Source: Limimonas halophila (GTDB lineage: Bacteria; Pseudomonadota; Alphaproteobacteria; Kiloniellales; Rhodovibrionaceae). From it: 36,441 nucleotides of DNA. Position numbers and translations under genes: made by a program. Shown here one piece after another: positions 21,333 through 29,898 of this stretch. Below the pieces are notes generated by a model, which worked only from the letters and a program-made list of their open reading frames with translations, had not been told where the DNA came from and made no database searches. Location of the stretch: positions 1 to 36,441 of the forward strand of contig NZ_FNCE01000016.1 of NCBI RefSeq assembly GCF_900100655.1, written 5' to 3'. Within the stretch, counting starts at the first letter, position 1, and each line of letters starts with the position of its first letter.

Positions 21333-21394
21333 TCTCCCCCTCCCCATCCATGGGGAGGGGGAGAAGGCGGCGCGGGGCATCAAGCCCCGCGCCG
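21333..21394. repeat. Extragenic palindromic element, second diverged copy
   Basis: A 14-bp perfect stem (TCTCCCCCTCCCCA and its complement, loop TCCA, 21333-21364) is followed by an 11-bp stem (CGGCGCGGGGC / GCCCCGCGCCG, loop ATCAA, 21368-21394) and a GGGGGTGGGG tail to about 21409. The order of parts is the same as at 11907-11959. It lies between gltB and the ZIP gene and could end the glt transcript. The rest of 21215-21589 shows no gene. Confidence 0.6.
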
Positions 21395-21589
21395 TCAGAG
21401 GGGGTGGGGACTGTCCTATTGTCTTCCGGCGTGATGCCGCCAACGACACCGGCGGTCGGGTGTGGGGCGGCAACCTGCCGCCGTTTCGTGCCGGACACGA
21501 GGCCGGGGAAAACCGGGCGCTCGCATTGTCGTGCGGGCGCGGGAACGGCATAACCGGACGGACGTGCACACGGGCCGTTCGGGGGCGAG

Positions 21590-22336
21590 GTGGCGGAAAC
21601 GAGCGTAACGGTCGTGGCGCTCGCCGCGCTGGTGACCGCGCTGGCCACCGGGCTGGGGGCGCTGCCGCTGCTGGCGACGGCCAGCCTTTCGCGAACCTGG
21701 GAGGGGGTCGGCAACGCCGCCGCGGCCGGGCTCATGCTCGGGGCGAGCGGCCAGCTCGTCATCGAGGGACTGGACCACGGCCTCGCGCGCACGCTGCTCG
21801 GCGTCGTGCTCGGCGGGCTCTTCATGCTCTTCAGTCGGCGCGTCCTGCCCGACAGCGACGAGGCCTCGATGGGCGTGCTGCGCGGGGCCGACGCGCGCAA
21901 GGCGCTGCTGATCGTGGGCGTGATGACGCTGCACTCCGCCGCCGAGGGCATCGGCGTCGGCGTCTCCTTCGGCGGCGGGCAGGACCTGGGCGTTCTGATG
22001 ACCGCCGCCATCGCCGTCCACAACGTGCCCGAGGGGCTGGCGATCGCGCTGGTCATGGTGCCGCGCGGGGCCACGGTGGTGGTCGCGGCGGGCTGGAGCG
22101 TCTTCTCCTCGCTGCCGCAGCCCATCCTGGCGGTGCCGGCTTACCTCTTCGTCGCGCTGTTCGAACCCGTGCTCCCGGTTGGCCTGGGCGCCGCCGCCGG
22201 GGCGATGGTGTGGATGGTGGCGCGCGAGCTGCTGCCCGACGCGCGCGAGCGGCTGGCGGTCACGCCCACCTACGCCACGCTCGCGCTCTTCACGGCCGCG
22301 ATGCTGGCGCTCGGCTGGCTGGTCGCGGGCGGTTAG
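21590..22336 (+). CDS. ZIP family metal transporter
   Basis: 248-residue polytopic inner-membrane protein of the ZIP (zinc/iron permease) family, which moves divalent metals into the cytoplasm. Both metal-site helices are visible: LHSAAEGIGVGVS (HxxxEG) and AVHNVPEGLAIALV (HNxPEG). About seven to eight hydrophobic segments, with a short loop containing RRVLPDSDEAS after the third. The start is GTG at 21590 with GGGGG four bases upstream. The stop codon is joined directly to the double palindrome at 22336. Metal specificity cannot be read; zinc is the commonest substrate. Confidence 0.88.
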   Translation: MAETSVTVVALAALVTALATGLGALPLLATASLSRTWEGVGNAAAAGLMLGASGQLVIEGLDHGLARTLLGVVLGGLFMLFSRRVLPDSDEASMGVLRGADARKALLIVGVMTLHSAAEGIGVGVSFGGGQDLGVLMTAAIAVHNVPEGLAIALVMVPRGATVVVAAGWSVFSSLPQPILAVPAYLFVALFEPVLPVGLGAAAGAMVWMVARELLPDARERLAVTPTYATLALFTAAMLALGWLVAGG

Positions 22337-22447
22337 GGCATGATGAGATGACGCGGCATCAGGCCGCGAGCCTCATCGTGCCCTGCATCTTTTGTACACG
22401 GGCATGATTGAGAGCCCAGGCTGGTTCAGCCTGACCGCATCATGCCC
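22336..22447. repeat. Double palindrome with interchangeable arms
   Basis: Two adjacent hairpins share related outer arms. The first pairs GGGCATGATGAG (22336-22347) with CTCATCGTGCCC (22372-22383) with one G-T wobble, and has an inner GCGGC / GCCGC stem. The second pairs GGGCATGAT (22400-22408) with ATCATGCCC (22439-22447), with an inner AGGCTG / CAGCCT stem. Since the arms are almost identical, the first arm can also pair with the last. The element starts on the last base of the ZIP stop codon and ends 45 bases before fzlA. Confidence 0.65.
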
Positions 22448-22492
22448 TGATGGCCCTGTTCACCGCGCGGTGCGCGCCTTACCCTGCCGGCT

Positions 22493-23161
22493 ATGCGGAT
22501 TCTCTACCATCTTCCCCTGCACGGCGGGTCGCGGCGCGTGCGCGTCGCCCTGCGCGAGAAGGGCCTGGACGCCGAACTCCAGCAGGAGCGCGTCTGGGAG
22601 CGCCGCGAGGGCTTCCTGCGGCTCAACCCCTCGGGCGAGATCCCGGTGCTCGTGGAACCCGACGGCACCGTCATCCCCGAGGCCGAGGTCATCACCGAGT
22701 ACCTGGAAGAGGTGTATCCGCAGGAGAGCCTGCTCGGCCACGACCCCGTGGACCGCGCCGAGGTGCGGCGGCTGGCGCTGTGGTTCGACGCCAAGTTCCA
22801 CCGCGAGGTCACGGCGAACCTGGTGGACGAAAAGCTGCTCAAGCGCTTCATGCGCCTGGGCCAGCCCAACTCCCAGGCCATCCGCGCGGGCCACGCCAAC
22901 ATCCGTCACCACCTGGACTACATCGGCTGGCTGTGCGACCGGCGCAGCTGGCTGGCGGGCACCTTCTTCTCCTACGCCGACATTGCCGCGGCGGCGCAGC
23001 TGTCGTGCGTGGACTACCTGGGCGACGTGCCGTGGGAGTCCGCGCCGGGCGCCAAGGACTGGTACGCCCGCGTGAAGTCGCGCCCCTCGATGGGCGGTAT
23101 CCTCGCCGACCGCATCCCCGGCCTGCCGCCGCCGGCGCACTACGCCGACCCGGACTTCTGA
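22493..23161 (+). CDS. fzlA: FzlA-like glutathione S-transferase fold protein
   Basis: 222-residue GST-fold protein. The thioredoxin-like half (ILYHLPLHGGSRRVRVALREKGL, LNPSGEIPVLVE, EAEVITEYLEEVYPQ) is followed by the helical half (VRRLALWFDAKFHREVT, LDYIGWLCDRRSWLAGTFFSYADIAAAAQLSCVDYLGDVPW). The C-terminus KSRPSMGGILADRIPGLPPPAHYADPDF closely follows what I recall of Caulobacter FzlA, an FtsZ-binding protein needed for constriction that does not use glutathione as an ordinary GST does. On that basis I call it FzlA and not a detoxifying GST. No clear ribosome site precedes the ATG. The expected division genes are not adjacent. Confidence 0.75.
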   Translation: MRILYHLPLHGGSRRVRVALREKGLDAELQQERVWERREGFLRLNPSGEIPVLVEPDGTVIPEAEVITEYLEEVYPQESLLGHDPVDRAEVRRLALWFDAKFHREVTANLVDEKLLKRFMRLGQPNSQAIRAGHANIRHHLDYIGWLCDRRSWLAGTFFSYADIAAAAQLSCVDYLGDVPWESAPGAKDWYARVKSRPSMGGILADRIPGLPPPAHYADPDF

Positions 23162-23223
23162 CGCCGTGGGCGGCGCCCCGGGACAAGGGGGCGCTGTGTG
23201 TGGCCGAAGTCACCTGAATTGCC

Positions 23224-23404
23224 TTGAGTGTTTTCGGGTAAAAATTCTTTTTTAATAGTCGCGATGAAATCACGATTCCGTGATTCCCAGTACCCACTCG
23301 TGGACTTGGCCCTTAACGACAGATTAAAATTTAGTCCAAGATTGTGCATTTCAGCGTCGGAGCAGTCGCGACGGCGCTTAAGCATATCGAAAAAGGGGGG
23401 CTGC
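23224..23404 (+). promoter_or_regulatory. AT-rich leader and putative promoter of the porin-MCP operon
   Basis: This stretch is clearly richer in A+T than its surroundings. It contains a perfect 7-bp dyad AATCACG-ATTC-CGTGATT (23268-23285), possibly an operator. Downstream, TGGACT (23301-23306) and TAAAAT (23325-23330) form a sigma-70-like pair with an 18-base spacer; TGGACT also pairs with AGTCCA (23333-23338). AAAAGGGGGG just before the ATG at 23405 is the ribosome site. The promoter call is consensus matching only. Confidence 0.4.
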
Positions 23405-24736
23405 ATGGTGGTGGGGAAGCCGATGCGCGCGGTGGGTGTGTGTGCCGCGCTGACGATCGCGGCTGTGGGGGCGTCCGCGCCGGCCGGGGCGCAGGACGCG
23501 AGTTCCAGCCGCATCGACAAGCTGGAGCGCCAGGTCGAAGAGCTTCGACAGGAGCTGCGCAAGCTCAAGCGCGAGCAGGGCGCCCCGGGCGAGCCGGACC
23601 CGGCGCAGACCAACGAGGTCACGCTCGACGACCTCAGCGGTGAGGTCGAGACGACGAAGAAGCGGGTGCAGCGGCTGGAAAGCATCGTCCAGCAGGTGGA
23701 CGAGCAGGTCGGCAGCAGCGCCGTCGTCAACGCCTTCGACGCCGTGGATCTGAACCTCGGCGGCTTCGTCGATCTCGCGGCGACGCACATCACCGGCGAC
23801 GACAAATCCGTCACCAGCTTCAACCGCCAGGTCGCGGAGCTGCTCGTCAGCGCCGACATCGCCGAGGACTGGCGCATCTTCTGGGCGCAGTCCTTCCTGC
23901 GCAAGAGCGGGCCCAACTTCACCCAGAACCCCGCGACCGCCGACCCCTCACGGCCCGACTTCGGCAACCTGGGCGGCGCGGCGACCGACACCGTGCTGGC
24001 GTGGGTCAACTACAAGCACACCGACGCGCTTCAGGTTCAGGCCGGGCGCTTCATCACGCCCCACGGCATCGTCAACCAGGAGCACTTCCCGGCGAGCCTG
24101 CTGGACGCGACGCAGCCGCAGTTCCTGCGCCCGTTCAGCGCCCAGACCATCTTTCCCAACTTCACCAACGGGATTCAGCTCCACGGCAGCAGCTTCCTGG
24201 GCGGCGGACTTAACGCCGACCAGATCAGCTACAACCTTTACACCGGCAACTTCACGAACAACAGCAACGAATTCAACGTCGGCGGGCGCTTCGCTTACAG
24301 CGTCGGCGGCCTGGGGCTGACGCTGGGCGCCAACGTCACCTACGGCGACCGCACGGACAGCGAGGCGGCGGGCGCCGGCGAGGCCGACTACCTCGTCTAC
24401 GGCGCCGACGTGAAGTACGACAGCGGGCCCATCATCTGGAAGAACGAGATCTTCGCCACCGACGAGGACGTGGGCGACGACCGCTTGGGCGCCTACACCC
24501 AGCCCGGCTACCGCATCGGCGAGCAGTGGACGGCGTTCTACCGCTTCGACTACCTGGACCGCGGCACCGATCCCGAAACGCTGGCGCGGCGCCTGGAATC
24601 GATTGAACACTCGCTGGGCGTGAATTTTCAGCCGCATTCCAACGTGCGGCTGCGCGGGATCGTGCGCACGACCGACTTCGACGATTCCAGCGCCGACGCC
24701 CAGACCGTCGAACTCTCGGCCACGCTGAGCTTCTAA
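23405..24736 (+). CDS. Outer-membrane porin with N-terminal coiled coil
   Basis: 443-residue secreted protein. The signal peptide is clear (hydrophobic VCAALTIAAVGASAPAGAQ, cleavage near AGA-Q). Next comes a periplasmic coiled coil (SSRIDKLERQVEELRQELRKLKREQ and TTKKRVQRLESIVQQVDEQV). The remainder alternates in strands and ends in Phe (VELSATLSF), as for a beta-barrel. The segment LQVQAGRFITPHGIVNQEHFPASLLDATQPQFLRPFSAQTIFPNFTNGIQLHG resembles porins in which a helix or extended loop constricts the pore. I start at the ATG at 23405, with a strong AAGGGGGG site. The gene heads an operon with the binding protein (11 bp gap) and the MCP (16 bp gap). Solute unknown; phosphate-type anions are a guess from context. 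Confidence 0.8.
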   Translation: MVVGKPMRAVGVCAALTIAAVGASAPAGAQDASSSRIDKLERQVEELRQELRKLKREQGAPGEPDPAQTNEVTLDDLSGEVETTKKRVQRLESIVQQVDEQVGSSAVVNAFDAVDLNLGGFVDLAATHITGDDKSVTSFNRQVAELLVSADIAEDWRIFWAQSFLRKSGPNFTQNPATADPSRPDFGNLGGAATDTVLAWVNYKHTDALQVQAGRFITPHGIVNQEHFPASLLDATQPQFLRPFSAQTIFPNFTNGIQLHGSSFLGGGLNADQISYNLYTGNFTNNSNEFNVGGRFAYSVGGLGLTLGANVTYGDRTDSEAAGAGEADYLVYGADVKYDSGPIIWKNEIFATDEDVGDDRLGAYTQPGYRIGEQWTAFYRFDYLDRGTDPETLARRLESIEHSLGVNFQPHSNVRLRGIVRTTDFDDSSADAQTVELSATLSF

Positions 24737-24747
24737 GGGGGACCGGG

Positions 24748-25218
24748 ATGATGGCACCCACCCGTGTCGCGGGGCTGCTGGCGGCGCTGATCGTGGCCGC
24801 GGCGGCCGGACTCACCGCGGCGCCCGCCTCGGCGGCCGAGTACGTGGTTCTGGTCAATGCCGAGAACGACCATCCCGGCGGCCAGGAAGGCCGCGCCATG
24901 GTGCAGCGGCTCTTCCTCAAGCGCGCCTCGGCGTGGCCGGACGGCGCCTCGGCCTTTCCGCTCGACCGCCCCGCCGACTCGCCGGCGCACGAGGCCTTCG
25001 TGCGGAACGTGCTGGGCACCTCGGAGGGCAAGCTTCAGGAGTGGTGGACCCGGCTGAAGCAGCAGCGCGGCGCCACCGCCCCGCGCGCCGTGGGCGCCCC
25101 CAGCCTGCTCAAGCAGGCCATCGGCATGCGCGCGGGCGCATTCGGGTTCGCGGCACGCAGCGAGGTGACGCCCATCCCGGACAACGTCCGCGTCCTGTTC
25201 ACCTTCGACGGGCCGTGA
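24748..25218 (+). CDS. Small secreted PstS-like (PBP-like) protein
   Basis: 156-residue protein with a signal peptide (cleavage after ASA at about residue 29). The mature part of about 125 residues resembles the short PBP-like relatives of phosphate-binding Pst[12 protein letters not shown] at the start, [44 protein letters not shown], and [21 protein letters not shown]. It is less than half the length of a full PstS, and no ABC permease or ATPase genes are nearby, so it is unlikely to feed a transporter. It lies between a porin and an MCP in one operon, which suggests a periplasmic ligand carrier for the receptor. The family call is by pattern; the ligand is unknown. AAGGGGG precedes the tandem ATG ATG start. 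Confidence 0.7.
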   Translation: MMAPTRVAGLLAALIVAAAAGLTAAPASAAEYVVLVNAENDHPGGQEGRAMVQRLFLKRASAWPDGASAFPLDRPADSPAHEAFVRNVLGTSEGKLQEWWTRLKQQRGATAPRAVGAPSLLKQAIGMRAGAFGFAARSEVTPIPDNVRVLFTFDGP

Positions 25219-25234
25219 GCGAGGGCACGCAGGC

Positions 25235-27229
25235 ATGTGGCGGCGACTCGCGAACTCGAAACCGGCGCGGCTGCTGGAGCGCCTGTCCCTGACGGCCAAG
25301 ATCGGCGGCGCGCTCGCCATCCTGGTCGTGTCGGCCGGCGCGCCGGCGGTCTTCAACGTCCTGGAAACCGGGGACGCGGTGACGGCCACCTCGGCCCAGA
25401 GCACCGCGCGCGCCCGCCTGGAAGCCGTGGCGGCGCTCGACGACGCCTACGGCAACATGCGCTACTGGTACCTGGACACCGCCAACAGCCTGGAAAGCAG
25501 TTCGCGCAAGAAGGCCAAGGCCGCGTTCGAGGCCGTCAAGACCAGCCTCGACCGGGTGCAGGGCTTCGCCCCCGAGCCCGCGGCCGAGCTCGAGGAGCAC
25601 GTCACCCGCATCGACGCCGCCGCCCTGGCGGCGATGCAGCACTACATGTTCAAGGAGCGCAAGAAGGGCAACGCCAAGCTGAGCACGGCGCGCACGCACA
25701 TCCAGGCCGCCACGAAGATCGTCGACTCGCTCAGCGAGCGCTACATGGCGCGCGTCGCCCGCACCGGCGAGCGTGCCAACGCCACCTCGGCCAACGCCCT
25801 GACCGCGTCCTGGATCACGATCGCCGGGGTGCTGGCGGGCGGCGCGCTCGCGCTCGTCACCGTCCTGCAGGGCGCCATCCGCCCGCTGCGCCGCATCGGG
25901 ACGACGGTGTCCTCGCTGGTCGCTGGGGACCTCGACGTGGAGGTGCCCTACCAGGACCGCCGCGACGCCATCGGCCGGCTGGCGGTGGCGCTCCAGCACT
26001 TCAAGGACAACGCCCACGAGCGCGCGCGGCTGGAGGAGCAGCAGGCCGCCGAAGCCGAGGAGCGCCAGCGCCGCGTCTCGGCGATGGAAGCCGGTTTCGA
26101 CCGCTTCAAGCACACCGTCTCCGGCGTCGTGGAGCGGCTGAACACCACGGCCGACAGCGTGGAAAACGCCTCGCAGACGCTGACGGCGACCGCCCAGCAG
26201 ACCAACGGCGAGACGGATTCGGCGGAATCCGCCGCCGCCGACGCCACCCACAACGTCGAGTCCGTCGCCAGCGCGGCGGAGGAGATGGTCCAGTCCATCC
26301 AGGAGATCTCCGCGCGCGTCCAGCACGCCAAGTCGGTGGCCGACACGGCCTCCGAGCGCGCCGGGCACACCAGCAGCACGGTGAAGGGGCTTTCGGAAGC
26401 CGCCGACAAGATCGGCGAGGTGATCAAGCTCATCAACGACATCGCGGAGAAGACCAACCTGCTGGCGCTCAACGCCACGATCGAGGCCGCGCGCGCCGGC
26501 GAGGCCGGCAAGGGCTTCGCCGTGGTCGCGGACGAGGTGAAGTCGCTCGCCAACCAGACGCAGAAGGCGACCGACGACATCCAGGGCTACGTGCAGAACG
26601 TCCAGAGCGAGGCGCACTCCGCCGTCGGCGAGATCGAGCAGATCATCGAGACCATCAACGACATCAACGAGGTCACCAGCTCCGTCGCCTCGGCGATGGA
26701 ACAACAGCAGGCGACCACGCAGGAGATAAGCCAGAACGTCCACCAGGCGGCCGAGGGCGCGCGCACCGTCAGCCGCAGCGTCTCCGGCGTGCGCGAAGGC
26801 GTGCGCTCGACCAGCGAAAGCGCGGAAACGCTGCTAACCTCCGCCCGCGAGCTGGGCGGCGAGACCTCGCGGCTGAGCCAGGAAGTCGACCGCTTCCTGC
26901 AGGAGATCCGCGCCGCCTCCACGGACGACCGCCGCAACTCGCCGCGCTACTACGCCCGCGTTCCCGCCACGCTCGTCCGCCGCGGGCGCGAGGAGCGCAC
27001 GGTGCTGGTGGACCTCTCGCGCGAGGGCGCGCGCTTCGACGCCGTGGCGGGCTTGATCGCGGGTGAGCGCGTCGGCCTCGACGTCACGGGCATGGCGGCG
27101 CGCAAGACGGCGCAGGTCGTTCACGCCAACGCGGAGGTCGCGGGCGTGCAGTTCGACGATCCCGTGGACGACGAGACCGTCGCCGCCGTGCGCGCGCAGA
27201 TGGACCAGGAGACAACGGCGGCCGGCTGA
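25235..27229 (+). CDS. Methyl-accepting chemotaxis protein with C-terminal PilZ domain
   Basis: 664-residue chemoreceptor. Membrane helices lie at about 21-43 and 191-212, flanking a helical periplasmic domain of about 145 residues (four-helix-bundle-like). HAMP is at about 213-266. The MCP signalling coiled coil follows, with its hairpin tip at about 405-439 ([20 protein letters not shown]). After the coiled coil returns, a PilZ domain occupies about 563-645, with the two c-di-GMP motifs intact: R567-xxx-R571 and D593-x-S595-xx-G598. PilZ-bearing MCPs are known and can couple c-di-GMP level to chemotaxis. It is third in the porin - binding protein - MCP operon. ATG with AGG nearby; full length. 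It converges on the small gene of the selO operon. Confidence 0.95.
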   Translation: MWRRLANSKPARLLERLSLTAKIGGALAILVVSAGAPAVFNVLETGDAVTATSAQSTARARLEAVAALDDAYGNMRYWYLDTANSLESSSRKKAKAAFEAVKTSLDRVQGFAPEPAAELEEHVTRIDAAALAAMQHYMFKERKKGNAKLSTARTHIQAATKIVDSLSERYMARVARTGERANATSANALTASWITIAGVLAGGALALVTVLQGAIRPLRRIGTTVSSLVAGDLDVEVPYQDRRDAIGRLAVALQHFKDNAHERARLEEQQAAEAEERQRRVSAMEAGFDRFKHTVSGVVERLNTTADSVENASQTLTATAQQTNGETDSAESAAADATHNVESVASAAEEMVQSIQEISARVQHAKSVADTASERAGHTSSTVKGLSEAADKIGEVIKLINDIAEKTNLLALNATIEAARAGEAGKGFAVVADEVKSLANQTQKATDDIQGYVQNVQSEAHSAVGEIEQIIETINDINEVTSSVASAMEQQQATTQEISQNVHQAAEGARTVSRSVSGVREGVRSTSESAETLLTSARELGGETSRLSQEVDRFLQEIRAASTDDRRNSPRYYARVPATLVRRGREERTVLVDLSREGARFDAVAGLIAGERVGLDVTGMAARKTAQVVHANAEVAGVQFDDPVDDETVAAVRAQMDQETTAAG

Positions 27230-27237
27230 GCCGGAAG

Positions 27238-27510
27238 TCAGGAACTCGCCGACACTTGGCTGAAGAGGTGGAAGATGGTGCGCTCGGCTTCGGCCGAGAC
27301 CGTCTCCGCCGCCTCACCGTCCGTGGCGGGTAGCTCCATGCTGGCGAGGATGTGCAGGCAGCGGTCCACCATCGCCTGCTTGGTTTCCGCCTCGCTGTCG
27401 CCGCGCTCCATCTCGCGGGCGATCAGCTCCAGCAGCACGGCCTTCAGCCCCAGGATCTCGCCGCGGCTCGTCGCCGCCGTGCCGGCGTTCCCGGCTCCGT
27501 CATCCGACAT
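27238..27510 (-). CDS. Unknown 90-residue protein coupled to selO
   Basis: I do not recognise this protein. It is acidic and predicted mostly helical (EILGLKAVLLELIAREMERG, AETKQAMVDRCLHILASMEL, AEAERTIFHLFSQV), with no signal peptide or membrane segment, so cytosolic. Its ATG (27510) lies two bases after the selO stop codon (TGA-CG-ATG), which indicates translational coupling and perhaps a functional link. A GGGACG stretch is the only ribosome-site candidate and lies within the selO end. The frame was separated from a long spurious frame antisense to other sequence by its start context. Confidence 0.65.
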   Translation of the reverse strand: MSDDGAGNAGTAATSRGEILGLKAVLLELIAREMERGDSEAETKQAMVDRCLHILASMELPATDGEAAETVSAEAERTIFHLFSQVSASS

Positions 27511-27512
27511 CG

Positions 27513-29021
27513 TCACGTCCCGCAGAAGGTCATGGGCACGCGCTCCTCGGCTGTCGGCGGCATGGCCCAGGCCGCGTGGTCGGGATGGTCGTCGAAGGGT
27601 GCGCGCAGCACCGTGAGCAGCTCGTTCAGCGCGCCGTGGTCGCCCGCGCGCACGGCGTCGTAGACCGCGTAGACGTGGTGCTTGCGCAGCACGTAGGCGG
27701 GATTGACCGCCCGCATCTGGGCGCGGCGCTGCGTCTCGTCGCGGCCCTCGGCGGCGAGGCGCTGGCGCCACTGCTCGGCCCAGGCGTCGAAGGCCGCCGG
27801 GTCGGCGAAGAGCGTCCGCACCGGCCCGTCGGCCGAGGCATCCGTGCCCGAGACGTCGGCCAGCCGGCGGAAGGTCAGGGTGAAGTCGGCGCCCTGATCG
27901 GCCATGCGGGTGAAGAGGCCCCGGATCAGCTCCACGTCGCCGTCCTGCACGCTCGCGAGGCCGAGCTTGCGCCGCAGCGCCGGGTGGTAGGCGGCCTCGA
28001 ACGCGGGGATGTAGGCGTCCAGCGCCGCGTAGGCTTCCGCTTCGGCCGTCTCGGGATCGTCGGCCAGCAGCGGCAGCAGCGTTTCCGCCAGCCGGCACAG
28101 GTTCCACTGCCCGATGTCGGGCTGCTGGTTGTAGGCGTAGCGCCCGCCCAGATCGACCTGACTGAAGCACTGGGCCGGGTGGTAGTCGTCCATCCACGCG
28201 AAGGGCCCGAAGTCCAGCGTTTCCCCGACGACCGAGATGTTGTCGGTGTTGAGCACGCCGTGAATGAAGCCCACGGCCATCCAGTTCGCGATCAGCTCGG
28301 CCGTGCGCCGCGCCACGGCTTCCAGCAGCGCGCGGTAGGGCTTCTCCGCCGCGCGCAGCTCGGGGTAATGCCGGTCGATGACGTAGTCCGCCAGGGTGCG
28401 CACCGCGTCCTGGTCCCCGGCGCGGGCGAAGTACTCGAAGGTGCCCACGCGCACGTGGCTGGTGGCGACGCGGGTGAGCACCGCGCCCGGCAGGAAGTCG
28501 CTGCGGCGCACCGTCTCGCCCGTCAGCACCATGGCGAGCGCGCGCGTCGTGGGGATGCCCAGGCCGGCCATGCCCTCGCTGGCGAGGTATTCGCCCACCA
28601 CCGGGAACAGCTCGGCGCGCCCGTCGCCCATGCGCGAGAAGGGCGTGCGGCCCGAGCCCTTGAGCTGCACGTCGCGGCGCACGCCGTCGCGGTCGACCAA
28701 TTCGCCGAGCAGCACGGCACGCCCGTCGCCCAGCTGCGGCACCCAGTTGCCGAACTGATGGCCCGCGTAGGCCATGGCGATGGGCCGCGCGGACTCGGGC
28801 ACGCGGTTGCCCGCCAGCACCTCGACGCCTGCCGGGCTCGCCAGCGCCTCGGGGTCGAGTCCGAGTTGCGCGGCCAGCGGCCGGTTCAGGTGCAGGAGCC
28901 GCGGGCGCTCCACGGGCGTCGGCTGGACATTGGCGTAGAAGCGCTCGGGCAGGGCGGCGTAGGTGGCGTCGAAGCCGAAGGGATCGGCCGCCGCGTTTTC
29001 GGGCCGTGTGCTCAGGGCCAT
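27513..29021 (-). CDS. selO: SelO family protein adenylyltransferase (AMPylase)
   Basis: 502-residue pseudokinase-fold enzyme of the SelO/YdiU family. Characterised members transfer AMP from ATP to Ser, Thr or Tyr of proteins and act in redox stress. Landmarks are AYAGHQFGNWVPQLGDGRAVLLGE, the QLKGSGRTPFSRMGDGRA nucleotide-binding stretch with its Lys, SEGMAGLGIPTTRAL, GFIHGVLNTDNISV (HGVxNTDN, catalytic Asp/Asn) and LDFGPFAWMD. The C-terminus MTFCGT has Cys three from the end, where some eukaryotic members carry selenocysteine. Full length. ATG with GGAGA about 8 bases upstream. It leads a two-gene operon with the unknown 90-residue protein. Confidence 0.93.
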   Translation of the reverse strand: MALSTRPENAAADPFGFDATYAALPERFYANVQPTPVERPRLLHLNRPLAAQLGLDPEALASPAGVEVLAGNRVPESARPIAMAYAGHQFGNWVPQLGDGRAVLLGELVDRDGVRRDVQLKGSGRTPFSRMGDGRAELFPVVGEYLASEGMAGLGIPTTRALAMVLTGETVRRSDFLPGAVLTRVATSHVRVGTFEYFARAGDQDAVRTLADYVIDRHYPELRAAEKPYRALLEAVARRTAELIANWMAVGFIHGVLNTDNISVVGETLDFGPFAWMDDYHPAQCFSQVDLGGRYAYNQQPDIGQWNLCRLAETLLPLLADDPETAEAEAYAALDAYIPAFEAAYHPALRRKLGLASVQDGDVELIRGLFTRMADQGADFTLTFRRLADVSGTDASADGPVRTLFADPAAFDAWAEQWRQRLAAEGRDETQRRAQMRAVNPAYVLRKHHVYAVYDAVRAGDHGALNELLTVLRAPFDDHPDHAAWAMPPTAEERVPMTFCGT

Positions 29022-29133
29022 GATGGGGTCTCCGCGGACACTTCGCTGCCCGCGAAGCTAAACCCGGCGCGGCCCGAAACAACCATGTGCGGGCTGGCGG
29101 TTTTCCGCGCCGGCCCCGAGCGGTCCCCGGGTC

Positions 29134-29898
29134 CTACTTTTCCACGAAGGCGTTCTCGATGACGAACTGGCCCTTGCCGTGGGTCGTGCCCATTTCCCAG
29201 CCCTGTTCCAGGAAGTGGTGGCGCAGCTCGTGCACCATGTCCGGGTTGCCGCAGATCATGACGCGGTCCTGCTCCCGGTCCAGCGTCGGCAGCCCGGTCG
29301 CCTCGGCCAGCTCGCCGTCGTAGATCATCGTGGTGACGCGCTTGGTGCGCTCGAAGGGCTCGCGCGTCACCGTGGGCACGTAGACCAGCTGCTCGCGCGC
29401 GTACTCGCCCAGGTGCTCGTGGTTGGGCAGGTGCTCTTCCAGGAAACGGCGGTAGGCCAGCTCCCGCGCCTCGCGCACGCCGTGCACCAGGACGACGTGG
29501 TCGTAGCGGTCGTAGACCTCGGGGTCCTGCACGATGCTGAGGAAGGGCGCGATGCCGGTGCCCGTGGCGAAGAGGTAAAGGTTGCGCCCGTCCACGAGGT
29601 TGTCCAGCAGCAGCGAGCCCGTGGACTTCTTGTTCACGATGATCTCGTCGCCGGGCTCGATGTGCTGCAGGCGCGAGGTCAGCTCCCCGTCCGGCACCTT
29701 GATGCTCAGGAACTCCAGGTAGTCGGCCCAGGTGGGGCTCACCATGCTGTACGCGCGCAGCACCTTTTTCGAGCCCACGGTCTGGCCGATCATCGTGAAC
29801 TGGCCGCTTTCGAAGGTGAAGGTGGAATCGCGCGTGGTGCGGAAGGCGAACAAGCTGTCCGTCAAGTGCTCCACGGCGATCACGCGTTCCGTATGCAT
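29134..29898 (-). CDS. fpr: Ferredoxin/flavodoxin-NADP+ reductase
   Basis: 254-residue FAD enzyme exchanging electrons between NADPH and ferredoxin or flavodoxin; bacterial Fpr is often induced by oxidative stress. The FAD contact is RAYSMVSP (RxYS), the NADP site is FATGTGIAPFLSI, and MICGNPDMVHEL is the second nucleotide segment. The C-terminus KGQFVIENAFVEK is typical of the Azotobacter/Rhodobacter type, ending past the aromatic residue with AFVEK. The ATG at 29898 is chosen because the family starts near this point; AGGAG is 14 bases upstream, which is far. The upstream 250-bp gap to the divergent Kef gene (29899-30148) should hold both promoters; nothing else was seen in it. Confidence 0.93.
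   Translation of the reverse strand: MHTERVIAVEHLTDSLFAFRTTRDSTFTFESGQFTMIGQTVGSKKVLRAYSMVSPTWADYLEFLSIKVPDGELTSRLQHIEPGDEIIVNKKSTGSLLLDNLVDGRNLYLFATGTGIAPFLSIVQDPEVYDRYDHVVLVHGVREARELAYRRFLEEHLPNHEHLGEYAREQLVYVPTVTREPFERTKRVTTMIYDGELAEATGLPTLDREQDRVMICGNPDMVHELRHHFLEQGWEMGTTHGKGQFVIENAFVEK

Noticed and set aside
22493-23161. Ordinary detoxifying glutathione S-transferase
   Set aside because: The conserved C-terminal tail and core match FzlA as I recall it better than the catalytic GST classes.
24748-25218. The PstS-like protein as part of a phosphate ABC transporter
   Set aside because: It is less than half the usual length, and no pstC, pstA or pstB is nearby; the operon partners are a porin and an MCP.
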